35,435 bases of DNA from an uncultured Schlesneria sp. (GTDB lineage: Bacteria > Planctomycetota > Planctomycetia > Planctomycetales > Planctomycetaceae). Below the pieces are notes generated by a model, which made no database searches, was not told the origin of the DNA, and saw only the letters and a list, made by a program, of their open reading frames with translations. The DNA lies in the NCBI GenBank assembly GCA_903899985.1, contig CAIULL010000013.1, positions 1 to 35,435 of the forward strand, read 5' to 3'. Position 1 is the stretch's first letter; each line of letters starts with the position of its first letter. Position numbers and translations under genes: made by a program. Below, piece after piece: positions 27,366 through 35,435 of the stretch.

Positions 27366-30365
27366 ATGCCGCGTTACGATGACGAAGTAAAACGAATTGA
27401 AGCGAAATGGCAGGCCTATTGGGACCAGAATCAGACATTTCGCGTTGATGTACTGGATCGAATACCTGATACAAACTGCGCGAATGTCCCTCAATTGCCG
27501 ATCGCGGTTCAGCGGAATTCCCATCGCGAGAGCGGCATCGCCACCCAAAACCCTTCTTTCGACGCGCATGAAAAAATGTACGTGTTGGATATGTTTCCTT
27601 ATCCTTCGGGGGCAGGGTTACACGTGGGTCATCCTGAGGGATACACGGCGACTGATATTGTTTGTCGGTTTAGTCGGATGCGAGGGAAACAGGTCCTTCA
27701 TCCCATGGGCTGGGATGCGTTTGGGCTCCCTGCTGAAGACTATGCGATTAAGACAGGGACTCATCCCGCTGTCACCACGGCGAAAAATATTGAAACGTTT
27801 AAGAGACAATTGAAGTCACTCGGGTTCAGTTACGACTGGAGTCGCGAATTTGCGACGACAGATCCCGAGTACTATCGATGGACTCAGTGGATTTTCCTTC
27901 AGCTCTTCGACACGTGGTACGACTCGACGTATGTCTGGACGGGTCCAGACGGAAAATCCAGGACGGGTAAGGGGCGACCGATTGCTGAGTTGCCGATCCC
28001 CGAGGAAGTGTCTCAGGCCGGATCGGCAGCCGTTCGACGATATCAGGATCAGCATCGGCTCGCTTATCAGCACGAAGCCCCCGTCAACTGGTGCCCCGAA
28101 TTGGGAACCGTGCTGGCCAATGAAGAAATCGTTGACGGAAAAAGCGAACGTGGCGGGCATCCTGTCGAGCGTGTTCCGCTTCGTCAATGGTTGCTTCGCA
28201 TCACCGCTTACGGCGACCGCTTGGCCAATGAGTTGGATGATCTTCATTGGCCTGAATCGATCAAGGCCATGCAGAAGAACTGGATCGGCCGCAGTGAAGG
28301 GGCCGAGGTTGATTTCTATCTCGGTGGAACCGGATTGGGCTATGAACAGTGGAAAGCATCACGCGCCAGTTCAGGGTTTTCTCGAGAGCCGGGTGCGGAC
28401 GAGTTGCGCATCTACACGACGCGACCCGATACGCTGTTTGGTGTGACCTATATGGTTCTTGCTCCTGAGCATCCTGCCGTCAACAGGCTGACGACAATGG
28501 AACACAAGGAGGCTGTCGAAGCTTATCGTCAGCAGGCGGCGACAAAAAGTGATCTTGATCGTACTGACCTCGCGAAAGGGAAGAGTGGCGTATTCACCGG
28601 TGGCTATGCGATCAATCCCGTCAACGGCGAGCGGGTTCCGGTCTGGATCGCGGACTACGTATTGATCAGTTATGGGACCGGAGCGATCATGGCCGTTCCG
28701 GCGCATGATGAGCGTGACCTTGAATTCGCAAAGCAATTCCAAATCGAAATCAAGCCGGTCGTCGCACCGGTCGGTGAATCGACAGGCACCACTGAGGGCT
28801 TTTTCGATTATGGCGTCGCCATCAATTCTGGTGCTTACAGCGGTCTTCCCACACTCGAATTCAAGGCGAAGATCACAGCCGACCTGGAGTCGGGTGGCTT
28901 GGGGCGTAAGGCAGTGAACTATCGCTTGCGCGATTGGCTTTTCTCACGTCAGCGTTACTGGGGCGAGCCATTCCCGATCTGGCACGAACTTGACGCTAAC
29001 GGCCAGCCAACCGGCTTGTTGCGAACCGATCCGGCGGAATCGTTGCCAGTCCGGCTTCCGGAAATGGCCGACTTTAAACCGACAGGAACGCCCGAGCCGA
29101 TGCTGTCAAAAGCTCCGACAGAGTGGCTTTATGCGACTGCGCCGGATGGAACTCGCTTAAAACGAGAAACGAACACCATGCCGCAATGGGCGGGTTCGTG
29201 CTGGTACTACTTGCGATTTGCCGACCCCCGTAACGACCAGCATTTCCTCAACCCCGCAATTGAAAAGCAGTGGTTGCCCGTGGACCTTTACGTCGGTGGC
29301 GCAGAACACGCGGTTCTTCATCTGCTTTATTCACGCTTCTGGCACAAAGTCCTGTTCGATCGCGGTCATGTTTCTACGGCTGAACCGTTTCAGCGTCTGG
29401 TCAATCAAGGGATGATCCTGGGCGAAGTGGAGTTTACTGGCTATGTCCTCGGCAATGGAACAGACGACCCAAATCGGCAATTTGTTTCTGTTCGCGACCT
29501 CAAGGCTGGCGTTGATGAAGAAGGTGTTGCGACGCGGATCGTTGAAAAGACCGGCGAAGTCGCGATCCCGGTGACACTGTCCGTCGAACAGATTGAGAAA
29601 AAGGGGGATTCCTTCATCCTGAAGGAACACCCTGAAATCGTTGTCGACAGCCGTGCCCACAAGATGTCCAAATCGCGCGGCAATGTCATTAATCCCGATG
29701 TCGTCGTCGATCAATTCGGGGCTGATTCGTTGCGGTTGTACGAAATGTTCATGGGCCCGCTGGAAGCGGTAAAACCGTGGAGCATGAAGGGGGTCGAAGG
29801 GGTCGCCCGATTTCTCGGCCGAGTCTGGCGTATGATTGTTGATGAGCCGAACGAATCACAAACACAACTCAGTTCTGCTGTGCAGGATGTTCCGCCAACC
29901 CCAGCCCAACTTCGTGTATTGCACCGAACGATTAAGGCGGTGACTCGTGACGTCGAGTCATTGGGATTCAATACGGCTATCAGCCGAATGATGGAATTCG
30001 TGAATGAATTCCTGGCGTTCGACGTACGGCCCAAGTCGGCGATCGAGCCGTTTGTCCTGTTGCTCAGCCCCTTCGCTCCTCATATCTCGGAGGAACTTTG
30101 GGAACTTCTTGGACACACGAAAAGTCTGGCCTACGAATCGTGGCCAACGTTTGACGAGAAATACCTCGTTGAAACCGAGATTGAGGTCCCGATTCAGCTG
30201 AACGGCAAGTTACGCGGAAAAGTGACCGTTCCTGCTGGTTCTGATCAGGCAACAATCGAGGCTGCAGCAAAAGCTGAGGCGACGATTGCAGGTCAATTGG
30301 AAGGAAAGACAATCGTCAAGACGGTCTACATTCCAGGAAAAATGGTAAACTTCGTTGTGAAATGA
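27366..30365 (+). CDS. leuS: Leucyl-tRNA synthetase with family-atypical insertions
   Basis: Class I aminoacyl-tRNA synthetase of 999 residues charging tRNA-Leu. The HIGH motif is HVGH at 86-89 within [16 protein letters not shown], and KMSKS is at 766-770. The editing domain is visible ([10 protein letters not shown], then [20 protein letters not shown]). E. coli LeuRS is about 860 residues. The excess lies partly in an insert of about 36 residues before the HIGH motif (about 31-67) and one of about 45 between LQLFDTWYD and [12 protein letters not shown]. The zinc cysteines of the E. coli enzyme are absent ([14 protein letters not shown]). A strong terminator follows within 90 bp. Confidence 0.96.
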   Translation: MPRYDDEVKRIEAKWQAYWDQNQTFRVDVLDRIPDTNCANVPQLPIAVQRNSHRESGIATQNPSFDAHEKMYVLDMFPYPSGAGLHVGHPEGYTATDIVCRFSRMRGKQVLHPMGWDAFGLPAEDYAIKTGTHPAVTTAKNIETFKRQLKSLGFSYDWSREFATTDPEYYRWTQWIFLQLFDTWYDSTYVWTGPDGKSRTGKGRPIAELPIPEEVSQAGSAAVRRYQDQHRLAYQHEAPVNWCPELGTVLANEEIVDGKSERGGHPVERVPLRQWLLRITAYGDRLANELDDLHWPESIKAMQKNWIGRSEGAEVDFYLGGTGLGYEQWKASRASSGFSREPGADELRIYTTRPDTLFGVTYMVLAPEHPAVNRLTTMEHKEAVEAYRQQAATKSDLDRTDLAKGKSGVFTGGYAINPVNGERVPVWIADYVLISYGTGAIMAVPAHDERDLEFAKQFQIEIKPVVAPVGESTGTTEGFFDYGVAINSGAYSGLPTLEFKAKITADLESGGLGRKAVNYRLRDWLFSRQRYWGEPFPIWHELDANGQPTGLLRTDPAESLPVRLPEMADFKPTGTPEPMLSKAPTEWLYATAPDGTRLKRETNTMPQWAGSCWYYLRFADPRNDQHFLNPAIEKQWLPVDLYVGGAEHAVLHLLYSRFWHKVLFDRGHVSTAEPFQRLVNQGMILGEVEFTGYVLGNGTDDPNRQFVSVRDLKAGVDEEGVATRIVEKTGEVAIPVTLSVEQIEKKGDSFILKEHPEIVVDSRAHKMSKSRGNVINPDVVVDQFGADSLRLYEMFMGPLEAVKPWSMKGVEGVARFLGRVWRMIVDEPNESQTQLSSAVQDVPPTPAQLRVLHRTIKAVTRDVESLGFNTAISRMMEFVNEFLAFDVRPKSAIEPFVLLLSPFAPHISEELWELLGHTKSLAYESWPTFDEKYLVETEIEVPIQLNGKLRGKVTVPAGSDQATIEAAAKAEATIAGQLEGKTIVKTVYIPGKMVNFVVK

Positions 30366-30378
30366 TGATTCACGAAGT

Positions 30379-30493
30379 GGTGGCTTCCAGCCGCCGACAA
30401 TACGAGAGGTGGTTGAAAGCCCCAGATCGGCTATCGCGATCTGGGGCTTTCAAAATTGTAGACACAATACATTGACGGCGGATGGAAGCCGCC
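30379..30493. repeat. Nested imperfect inverted repeat around the terminator
   Basis: The 23-base arms at 30379-30401 and 30471-30493 match at 20 of 23 positions as inverted repeats (GGTGGCTTCCAG... and its complement). Between them sits the 17-bp perfect stem at 30413-30453. The right arm ends just short of the stop codon of the FAH gene. The composite resembles a small palindromic mobile element that now serves as the shared terminator. Confidence 0.65.
30413..30453. terminator. Bidirectional terminator between leuS and the FAH gene
   Basis: A perfect 17-bp stem (TTGAAAGCCCCAGATCG and its complement) closes a 7-base loop. It lies between convergent genes, about 50 bp from each stop. The arms start or end with A/T runs that give weak U tracts on both strands. 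Confidence 0.85.
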
Positions 30494-30499
30494 GCTACG

Positions 30500-31357
30500 T
30501 CATTCGGCAACCACCGAGTTGACCAGCACGCCAACGCCCTCAATTTCGACTTCCATTCGGTCGCCGGGTTTCAGGTAAATTGGTGGGGTGCGAGCCACGC
30601 CGACACCCGGTGGCGTCCCTGTGAAAATCAGGTCGCCAGGTTGTAGTGTGATCAATTGAGAAACGTGAGCGATCACCTCGTCGACACCGAAGATCAGTTC
30701 TTTTGTGGATGAGTTCTGCAAGGTCTCACCGTTCAGTCGCAAGCCAATCTTGATATTGTGCGGATCAACTTCGTCGGCCGTCACAAGGTAAGGGCCGGTT
30801 GGAGCAAACGTGTCAGGCGTCTTACCAAGTAACCACTGCCCACCAGGTCGTCCCTTCTGCCAGTCACGAGCCGAGATGTCGTTGCCGCAGGTATATCCCG
30901 CAACGTGAGAGAACGCGTTTGCTTTGGAGATATTTTTTCCCTGCTTACCAATGATCACCACAAGCTCCGCTTCATAGTCGACTTCGTGAGCGACTTTCGG
31001 CAGGATGACGGAGTCTTCAGGGCCTACCACCGCTTGAGAGAACTTGTTGAAAACGACCGGTTCGCTGGGAATCGGAGAATTCGTTTCGATCGCGTGATCG
31101 CGATAGTTCAGGCCGATACAAAACACCTTTCCAGGGTTTTGAATGGGAGCCAAAAGTCGGCCGGTAACGAACGGACCCTTCGTTAGACCTGTTGCCAGCG
31201 AGTGTGCCGCAGCGGCCAATCCTTCAGTTGCGGCAAGAATGTCGCGCAGCGTGGTTGGAAGTTTCGGATCGACCGCACAAAGATCGACGTAGCGCCCATC
31301 TAAGGCGACTCCAACAACTCGGGGTCCGTGATCCGTTAACACAGTGGCCAGCTTCAT
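30500..31357 (-). CDS. Fumarylacetoacetate hydrolase (FAH) family protein
   Basis: Protein of 285 residues with an FAH fold at about 72-283. ATG at 31357 has GGAG 7 bases upstream. Motifs are IGLNYRDHA (81-89), [12 protein letters not shown] with the metal ligands Glu129 and Glu131, and [11 protein letters not shown] with Asp160; then [16 protein letters not shown] and [16 protein letters not shown]. This pattern fits the large branch of acylpyruvases, oxaloacetate decarboxylases and 2-hydroxyhepta-2,4-diene-1,7-dioate isomerases rather than true fumarylacetoacetase. The N-terminal 70 residues form the usual small cap. No pathway partners lie beside it, so the substrate is open. Confidence 0.92.
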   Translation of the reverse strand: MKLATVLTDHGPRVVGVALDGRYVDLCAVDPKLPTTLRDILAATEGLAAAAHSLATGLTKGPFVTGRLLAPIQNPGKVFCIGLNYRDHAIETNSPIPSEPVVFNKFSQAVVGPEDSVILPKVAHEVDYEAELVVIIGKQGKNISKANAFSHVAGYTCGNDISARDWQKGRPGGQWLLGKTPDTFAPTGPYLVTADEVDPHNIKIGLRLNGETLQNSSTKELIFGVDEVIAHVSQLITLQPGDLIFTGTPPGVGVARTPPIYLKPGDRMEVEIEGVGVLVNSVVAE

Positions 31358-31644
31358 TCGACATCTCCAAAAAATAAAGTGTCAATCAATCTCAGGGGCA
31401 ACATCTCAGGCACGTTCGATACACGAAGAGAAAATACGCGAAACCCGTTGGGTTGATAATGACGCCCGATTGCACAAACGATGTCACAAAGACTAGTCAG
31501 CGGACGAAGGATTTTCATCCGTACCTGCCACATCAGGGCTTGTTCCGTTTTTCGAAATCTGCGAAACACGGTCTGCGTTGTCAGTTCGCAAGTCGGTTGG
31601 TCGACATTCCTCGCTTTAATTCCAGTACCTCCAATAAACGTCAC

Positions 31645-32787
31645 ATGAACCCGCCATCGACAATTCTATTCGCCGGAGGAGGGACTGGTGGGCATCTATT
31701 CCCCGGGATTGCCGCCGCCGATGAGTTACGACGTCGCGATCCCTCGACCCGTGTTGTCTTCGTCGGTTCCACTCGATCCATTGAATCGACGATCGTCGCC
31801 GAACATGGTCTTGAACATCGGATGCTTCCCGTTGAACCGCTACCAACACTGAAACGAAACCCACTTCGATTTCTGTTTCGAAACTGGGCGGCCTTGCGCG
31901 AGGCCATTCGGTTACTGAAGGAACTACGTCCGGATGCTGTCGTTGGTCTCGGGGGATACGCAAGTGCCCCGATTGTCTGGGCTGCCAGTCGACGTCGCAT
32001 CCCAGTCATTCTGATCGAACAAAATGTCATCCCCGGTCGAACAACACGACTTCTCAGCCGTTTCGCCGACCACGTCTGCGTCTCATTCAGCGAATCCATT
32101 TCGCGACTCCCCAAAGCCCGTCACATTGTCGTCACTGGTAATCCCGTCCGAGCATCGATTGCGAAGCTCTACAACCGAAATTCACTTGAACTCACCGACG
32201 AGGAACCTTCAACATTCAAACAGCAGCAACTTTTGATTCTTGGGGGCAGCCAGGGAGCCGATTCATTGAATGTCGCCGTCATGGCAGCCATCAAAAAACT
32301 AGCTGACCAGTTGAAAACTTGGAAAATCGTGCATCAGACAGGACCACGTGATGCCGAAAGGACACGAAGCCAATATCAAGAACTGGGGCTGACGTTCGTT
32401 GTGGAACCTTTTTTTCATGACATGGCCGAATTATATTCCCTGTCAGACCTCGTCGTTTCGAGATCGGGCGCAACAACCCTGGCGGAATTGGCATGTGCTC
32501 AAACGCCGATGATCTTGCTCCCGTATCCTCACGCCGCCGATGACCACCAGAGAGCAAACGCTCAAGCCTTCGTCGATCACAACGCAGCAGTCCTGGTGGA
32601 ACATTCGACCCCGCCCGAAACAACCGCTGACAAATTGGCTGACGCTTTGAAGTCGTTGATCGATGATGTGGCCTGCCGAAAGCGAATGAGCCACGCGGCG
32701 AAAAAACTCGCTCATCCCGACGCGGCTCAGATGTTTGCCGACGTGATTGAAGCGTCGATTCGTCCCGCTTCGCAGGAGCCCCATTAG
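31645..32787 (+). CDS. murG: UDP-GlcNAc : undecaprenyl-PP-MurNAc-pentapeptide GlcNAc transferase
   Basis: GT-B glycosyltransferase of 380 residues that makes lipid II at the inner face of the membrane. ATG at 31645 is chosen because the first strand (STILFAGGGTGGHLFPG) starts directly after it; the frame is open to 31453 but the extra sequence is not family-like. Signatures are GGTGGH (12-17), VVGLGGYASAP, ILGGSQGADSLN and the UDP-GlcNAc site SRSGATTLAELACAQTPMI. It stands apart from other mur genes, unlike in many bacteria with a dcw cluster. Its presence supports peptidoglycan synthesis in this organism. Confidence 0.95.
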   Translation: MNPPSTILFAGGGTGGHLFPGIAAADELRRRDPSTRVVFVGSTRSIESTIVAEHGLEHRMLPVEPLPTLKRNPLRFLFRNWAALREAIRLLKELRPDAVVGLGGYASAPIVWAASRRRIPVILIEQNVIPGRTTRLLSRFADHVCVSFSESISRLPKARHIVVTGNPVRASIAKLYNRNSLELTDEEPSTFKQQQLLILGGSQGADSLNVAVMAAIKKLADQLKTWKIVHQTGPRDAERTRSQYQELGLTFVVEPFFHDMAELYSLSDLVVSRSGATTLAELACAQTPMILLPYPHAADDHQRANAQAFVDHNAAVLVEHSTPPETTADKLADALKSLIDDVACRKRMSHAAKKLAHPDAAQMFADVIEASIRPASQEPH

Positions 32788-32830
32788 ACATCCTGCGATC
32801 GATCTCAGCCCAGTGGACGATATTATAATG

Positions 32831-33349
32831 TCATTGTTGCTCAATCCTGCGCAGCGGGTTCGCGGGCCAGTTCACAAGCACTGCAGCAATCAGGCAAATG
32901 ACCAAGCCCGTTAGATTGATCCACTTTGAGGCCGAGTGATAGGTGACAAACTGAGCGGATTTGGGCTGGCCTGGGGGAGTCACCATCTGCAGAAGTGGCT
33001 GATAGACCGAGACATAGTCCACGGCCATGATGGCTAACACAATGACCAGCAAGAAGAGCGTACTGATTCGACGCTTTCTGGGAAATAAGTCGGAATTCCC
33101 CGCGACCCAGGCGCCTAACAGGCCAAGGCTGACGAGAGTCACTCCACACAGATAAAACGCTGGAAATCGAAGTGCGACAAGAACGTCTTTCGTCTTTGCG
33201 TCGAAATTGCCTCGAGTCACTTCGGTCACACCAACAATCACGAACAGCGTTGCGGCACCAATCCAGGAAGACAGGCAGAATCGGGCGAGAAACAGCCCGA
33301 GTCGCGCGAGAAATGGGGCGGCGACGTCGTTTGTGGGGGCAATCCCCAT
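32831..33349 (-). CDS. Four-span membrane protein (DUF4149/TMEM205-like)
   Basis: Protein of 172 residues; ATG at 33349 has GGAG 8 bases upstream. Four hydrophobic spans are seen: ARFCLSSWIGAATLFVIVGV (about 22-41), FYLCGVTLVSLGLLGAWVAG, TLFLLVIVLAIMAVDYVSVY and LTGLVICLIAAVLVNW. The W-I-G-A-A-x-L-F pattern in the first span and the final short basic tail recall DUF4149 proteins. Family function is unknown. It converges on murG and lies about 80 bp downstream of the HlyD-like gene, probably in one unit with it. Confidence 0.7.
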   Translation of the reverse strand: MGIAPTNDVAAPFLARLGLFLARFCLSSWIGAATLFVIVGVTEVTRGNFDAKTKDVLVALRFPAFYLCGVTLVSLGLLGAWVAGNSDLFPRKRRISTLFLLVIVLAIMAVDYVSVYQPLLQMVTPPGQPKSAQFVTYHSASKWINLTGLVICLIAAVLVNWPANPLRRIEQQ

Positions 33350-33428
33350 CTTTGATTCTCCACAGTCGATTGATCAATGTATGACAGACCGAAAACGGTA
33401 TTCATGCATTGTGACCGAGAATCACCAG

Positions 33429-34556
33429 TTACGGAAGCAAGACTTTGACGTTTGAGCCGATCGCGAGTTTCGGCCAAAGCTTTCCGGCGGGCTCGATTTT
33501 CACTGCCACGAACGATTCCGACACACCGGCGACGGACGTGGTTTGTGGCGGGATATCGGTAATGATCCCGATCCGTTGGTCGTGCGCGGGGAAGATCAGA
33601 GTCACCTTTGATCCATGTCGCAATCGGGATGCTTCCGCCGAAGGGAACTGAGCCACGACGTGAGGTTGGATATCGTCCAGAATCTCAATCAAAGTCTCAC
33701 CATTGGGGACTCGATCCCCTGGCAGGAACCGGACGTCACCGACCGTTCCGTATGTCGGACTGGTGATCGTCAGCTCCTTCAACTGGCTGTCGAGCGACTC
33801 CAGTTCCAGTTTGGCTCCAGCAAGCCGAGCTTCCGCGACGTCAACGCCAGACGCTGATCGAATCTTGCTTTGTAGTTCTTTTTCCAATGAGGCGAGTGAT
33901 TTCAGTCGCTCCTCGCAAAGAGCGATTTGCGTGGCGAGAGTTTCTGTGGAGGCGGCTGCTGCATCTTCGCGGAGCATCGCTTGCAAACGTCGTTCATCCG
34001 GAAGATGAAGCTCACGCTTGATGGACCGAAATGGATGATCAACTTCTGCGACGACGGGGCTGACGTTGGCGTCGGAGTTCGTCAAATGATCTTTCCAAGC
34101 GAGTTGCTCAACCTGTTTGTTCAGCTTTTCCTGCGAGAGTTCAGACTCTTTTAATTGAGTTTCAAAGACTTCAGACTGAAGTTCACGTCGACGCCAGGCA
34201 AAATCGACCTCAGCACTGATCCTGGCTCGGTTGACTTCGGCCTCCAGTTCGGCAATCTCGCGTCGTTTTCCAATCAACCGTTCTTCGAGCTGGACGTCGA
34301 CCAATTGAAACAGCGCATCGCCAGGAGAGACTGACTGACCTGGTTTGACGGAGACATCTCGAATGCGAGCCACACAATTTGATTTCACAACGGTCGTGCG
34401 CGACTGAAGTGACCCGGGATGTGCACGCTCACCAGTCCATCCCAAGACCCAGGCAAATCCGGTTCCGGCAATAAGTGCCAGACCAATGATAAGTCCGATG
34501 CGACCTTGTCGCATGGAAGTTGAATTGTCCGTATTTACAGGAAGATTGGTCGGCAT
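33429..34556 (-). CDS. HlyD-like membrane fusion (efflux adaptor) protein
   Basis: Protein of 375 residues with one N-terminal span (RIGLIIGLALIAGTGFAWVLG, about 19-39). It is followed by a biotinyl-lipoyl-like half-motif (VKSNCVARIRDVSVKPGQSV, about 57-76), a long coiled-coil hairpin (about 90-255, rich in Glu/Leu/Lys/Arg heptads), the second lipoyl half (ITSPTYGTVGDVRFLPGDRV) and a beta-barrel (PHVVAQFPSAEASRLRHGSK). This is the order of membrane fusion proteins that bridge inner-membrane exporters to the outer envelope. No transporter or TolC partner gene is in the window. Confidence 0.88.
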   Translation of the reverse strand: MPTNLPVNTDNSTSMRQGRIGLIIGLALIAGTGFAWVLGWTGERAHPGSLQSRTTVVKSNCVARIRDVSVKPGQSVSPGDALFQLVDVQLEERLIGKRREIAELEAEVNRARISAEVDFAWRRRELQSEVFETQLKESELSQEKLNKQVEQLAWKDHLTNSDANVSPVVAEVDHPFRSIKRELHLPDERRLQAMLREDAAAASTETLATQIALCEERLKSLASLEKELQSKIRSASGVDVAEARLAGAKLELESLDSQLKELTITSPTYGTVGDVRFLPGDRVPNGETLIEILDDIQPHVVAQFPSAEASRLRHGSKVTLIFPAHDQRIGIITDIPPQTTSVAGVSESFVAVKIEPAGKLWPKLAIGSNVKVLLP

Positions 34557-34848
34557 CGTGCACGTGACCCTGGTAAGCGGAAAGAGATCTTTCCTCGAAT
34601 CGGCATAACGACGTGCTTTTCATCGGGCAGAGTGCTCGGTGGTCGTACGGAACTCCGAAAGTGAATGTTAGAAGCGCGTTAAACCGCAAAGTCGGGACGG
34701 TTCGTTACCTTCGCTTCCATCGGTTAACGAGTTTTTCTTCATGAATTCTGCGGCCGAGAAATTTAGTGTCAAAGTTCACCCGAGTTCGCGCGACTTCGAC
34801 GATTCCACGTAATTCATAGGCTTTGCGTCATTTTTCGATCGTGGATGA

Positions 34849-34928
34849 GTTCACCCGAGTTCACCCGAGTTCACCTGAGTTCACCTGAGTTCGCCTGACT
34901 TCGCCTGACTTCAATTGAATTCGATTAA
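34849..34928. repeat. Tandem decamer array, copy A
   Basis: Eight units of exactly 10 bp follow one another: GTTCACCCGA twice, GTTCACCTGA twice, then GTTCGCCTGA, CTTCGCCTGA, CTTCAATTGA and ATTCGATTAA. The consensus is about GTTCRMYYGA and drifts gradually along the array. A shorter lead of three decamers is at 34774-34803. The period matches one helical turn. Confidence 0.9.
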
Positions 34929-34990
34929 CCTCGCGGTTTCGAGTTCCGTTCGCTGCGGATATTTACTTCGAATTCAATTCTTGATCTTTA

Positions 34991-35076
34991 ACCACGGATC
35001 ACACGGATGGACACGGATAAATGCAGGGGCAATTTCCTGTTTTTTCTTATCCGTGATTATCCGTGTGATCCGTGGT
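34991..35076. repeat. Long perfect hairpin (MITE-like insertion)
   Basis: An 18-bp perfect inverted repeat (ACCACGGATCACACGGAT at 34991-35008 and its complement at 35059-35076) is followed inward, after 3-base bulges, by a 9-bp one (CACGGATAA / TTATCCGTG). It splits copy A of the long repeat, which is about 180 bp longer than copy B. I recall similar CACGGAT-type palindromes dispersed in environmental bacterial genomes; no coding capacity. Confidence 0.85.
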
Positions 35077-35178
35077 AAAAAAAATCCTGTCTTCACTCAG
35101 TTACCTTCGCGTACTGCTGTTCAAAAATCTTCTCTTCCGTTCCGCGACAATCCGGCCGCCGACAAATCTGGTGTCACA

Positions 35179-35304
35179 GTTCGATCAAGTTCGATCGACT
35201 TCGACCATTACTCGTAAACTGTAGGGTTTTGGCGATTGTTTCCTCGTGTTTTGAGGGTGTTCGAGTTCGATCAAGTTCGACGCAGTTCGATCGAGTTCGA
35301 ATTT
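35179..35304. repeat. Decamer arrays, copy B
   Basis: Three decamers lead (GTTCGATCAA, GTTCGATCGA, CTTCGACCAT; 35179-35208). After a spacer, four more follow at 35265-35304 (GTTCGATCAA, GTTCGACGCA, GTTCGATCGA, GTTCGAATTT). The unit has shifted from the ACCYGA ending of copy A to GATCRA, but the 10-bp phase is intact. Confidence 0.85.
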
Positions 35305-35435
35305 CTCTATTCCTCTGAGGCGAGCCGCGCGGCGTAAGCCTTTGGACTCTTCGTAGACAACTGTTATTCCGGCACTCAGCGACCGAGAAATTTGATGTCA
35401 AAGTTCACCCGAGTTCGCGCGACTTCGACGATTCC

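Larger units (their letters stand above)
34754..35435. repeat. Long-period repeat carrying decamer arrays (three copies, last truncated by window end)
   Basis: A block beginning CCGAGAAATTT, then GTGTCAAAG-like sequence and three decamers, appears at 34754, at about 35160 (diverged) and at 35383. The first and last copies match at 51 of 53 bases over 34754-34806 and 35383-35435, 629 bp apart. Each complete copy has the same order: header, three decamers, a spacer of about 45-50 bases with a similar T/G-rich sequence, then a longer decamer array. No frame stays open through it. The repeat continues beyond the window. Confidence 0.75.

Noticed and set aside
31453-31644. N-terminal extension of MurG by 64 residues
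   Set aside because: The added sequence is not hydrophobic or family-like, and the normal first strand starts right after ATG 31645.
32841-33377. Alternative minus-strand frame of 178 codons over the four-span membrane protein
   Set aside because: Its product is Arg-rich without structure, while the frame at 32831-33349 gives four clean membrane spans and a good ribosome site.

Overview
The window looks like chromosomal DNA of a planctomycete. Evidence: paired arylsulfatases, an exported DUF1501 protein, a PF07638-type ECF sigma factor directly upstream of a Ser/Thr kinase with an extracytoplasmic sensor, DUF1802, an MJ0042-type zinc-finger membrane protein, and planctomycete-style small conserved proteins, next to housekeeping genes (rpsT, tatC, purE, purK, leuS, murG). 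This assignment rests on family content, not on a database search. No tRNA, rRNA, CRISPR array, prophage or intact transposase was seen.

Layout. 1-421: the 3' end of a DUF1214-type gene. 670-9596 (minus strand): a catabolic cluster read as MarR regulator, exported esterase, second exported esterase, arylsulfatase, arylsulfatase. Three of its gaps carry copies of one palindrome-punctuated repeat with a period of about 148 bp. A perfect 14-bp palindrome just upstream of marR is a likely auto-operator. The cluster probably removes sulfate and acyl groups from a polysaccharide. 9816-13116: a signalling block of a STAS protein (plus), a Ser/Thr kinase with a periplasmic dCache sensor (minus), and an ECF sigma factor (minus) whose stop lies 11 bp before the kinase start. 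13472-16603: a membrane-protein pair, a shared terminator, ribosomal protein S20, a small basic protein preceded by an unusual AATGTGAT array, and a VIT1/CCC1 metal transporter. 16773-21029: a tight plus-strand operon of DUF1501, an exported cysteine hydrolase, a DJ-1/PfpI protein and a CPBP intramembrane protease. 21127-24988 (minus): DUF1802, a TatC with an enlarged first periplasmic loop, and a zinc-finger polytopic membrane protein. 25587-30365 (plus): purE-purK (4-bp overlap) and leuS, ending at a strong two-way hairpin shared with a convergent FAH-family gene. 31645-34556: murG, a four-helix membrane protein and an HlyD-like adaptor. 34557-35435: non-coding DNA with decamer arrays phased at exactly 10 bp inside a larger repeat that runs off the window, interrupted by a long perfect hairpin.

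The best candidates for undescribed biology are the decamer-array region at the right end, the 148-bp repeats in the sulfatase/esterase cluster, the AATGTGAT array at 15.7-15.9 kb, and the STAS / dCache-kinase / ECF module. All functional readings of these are inference.
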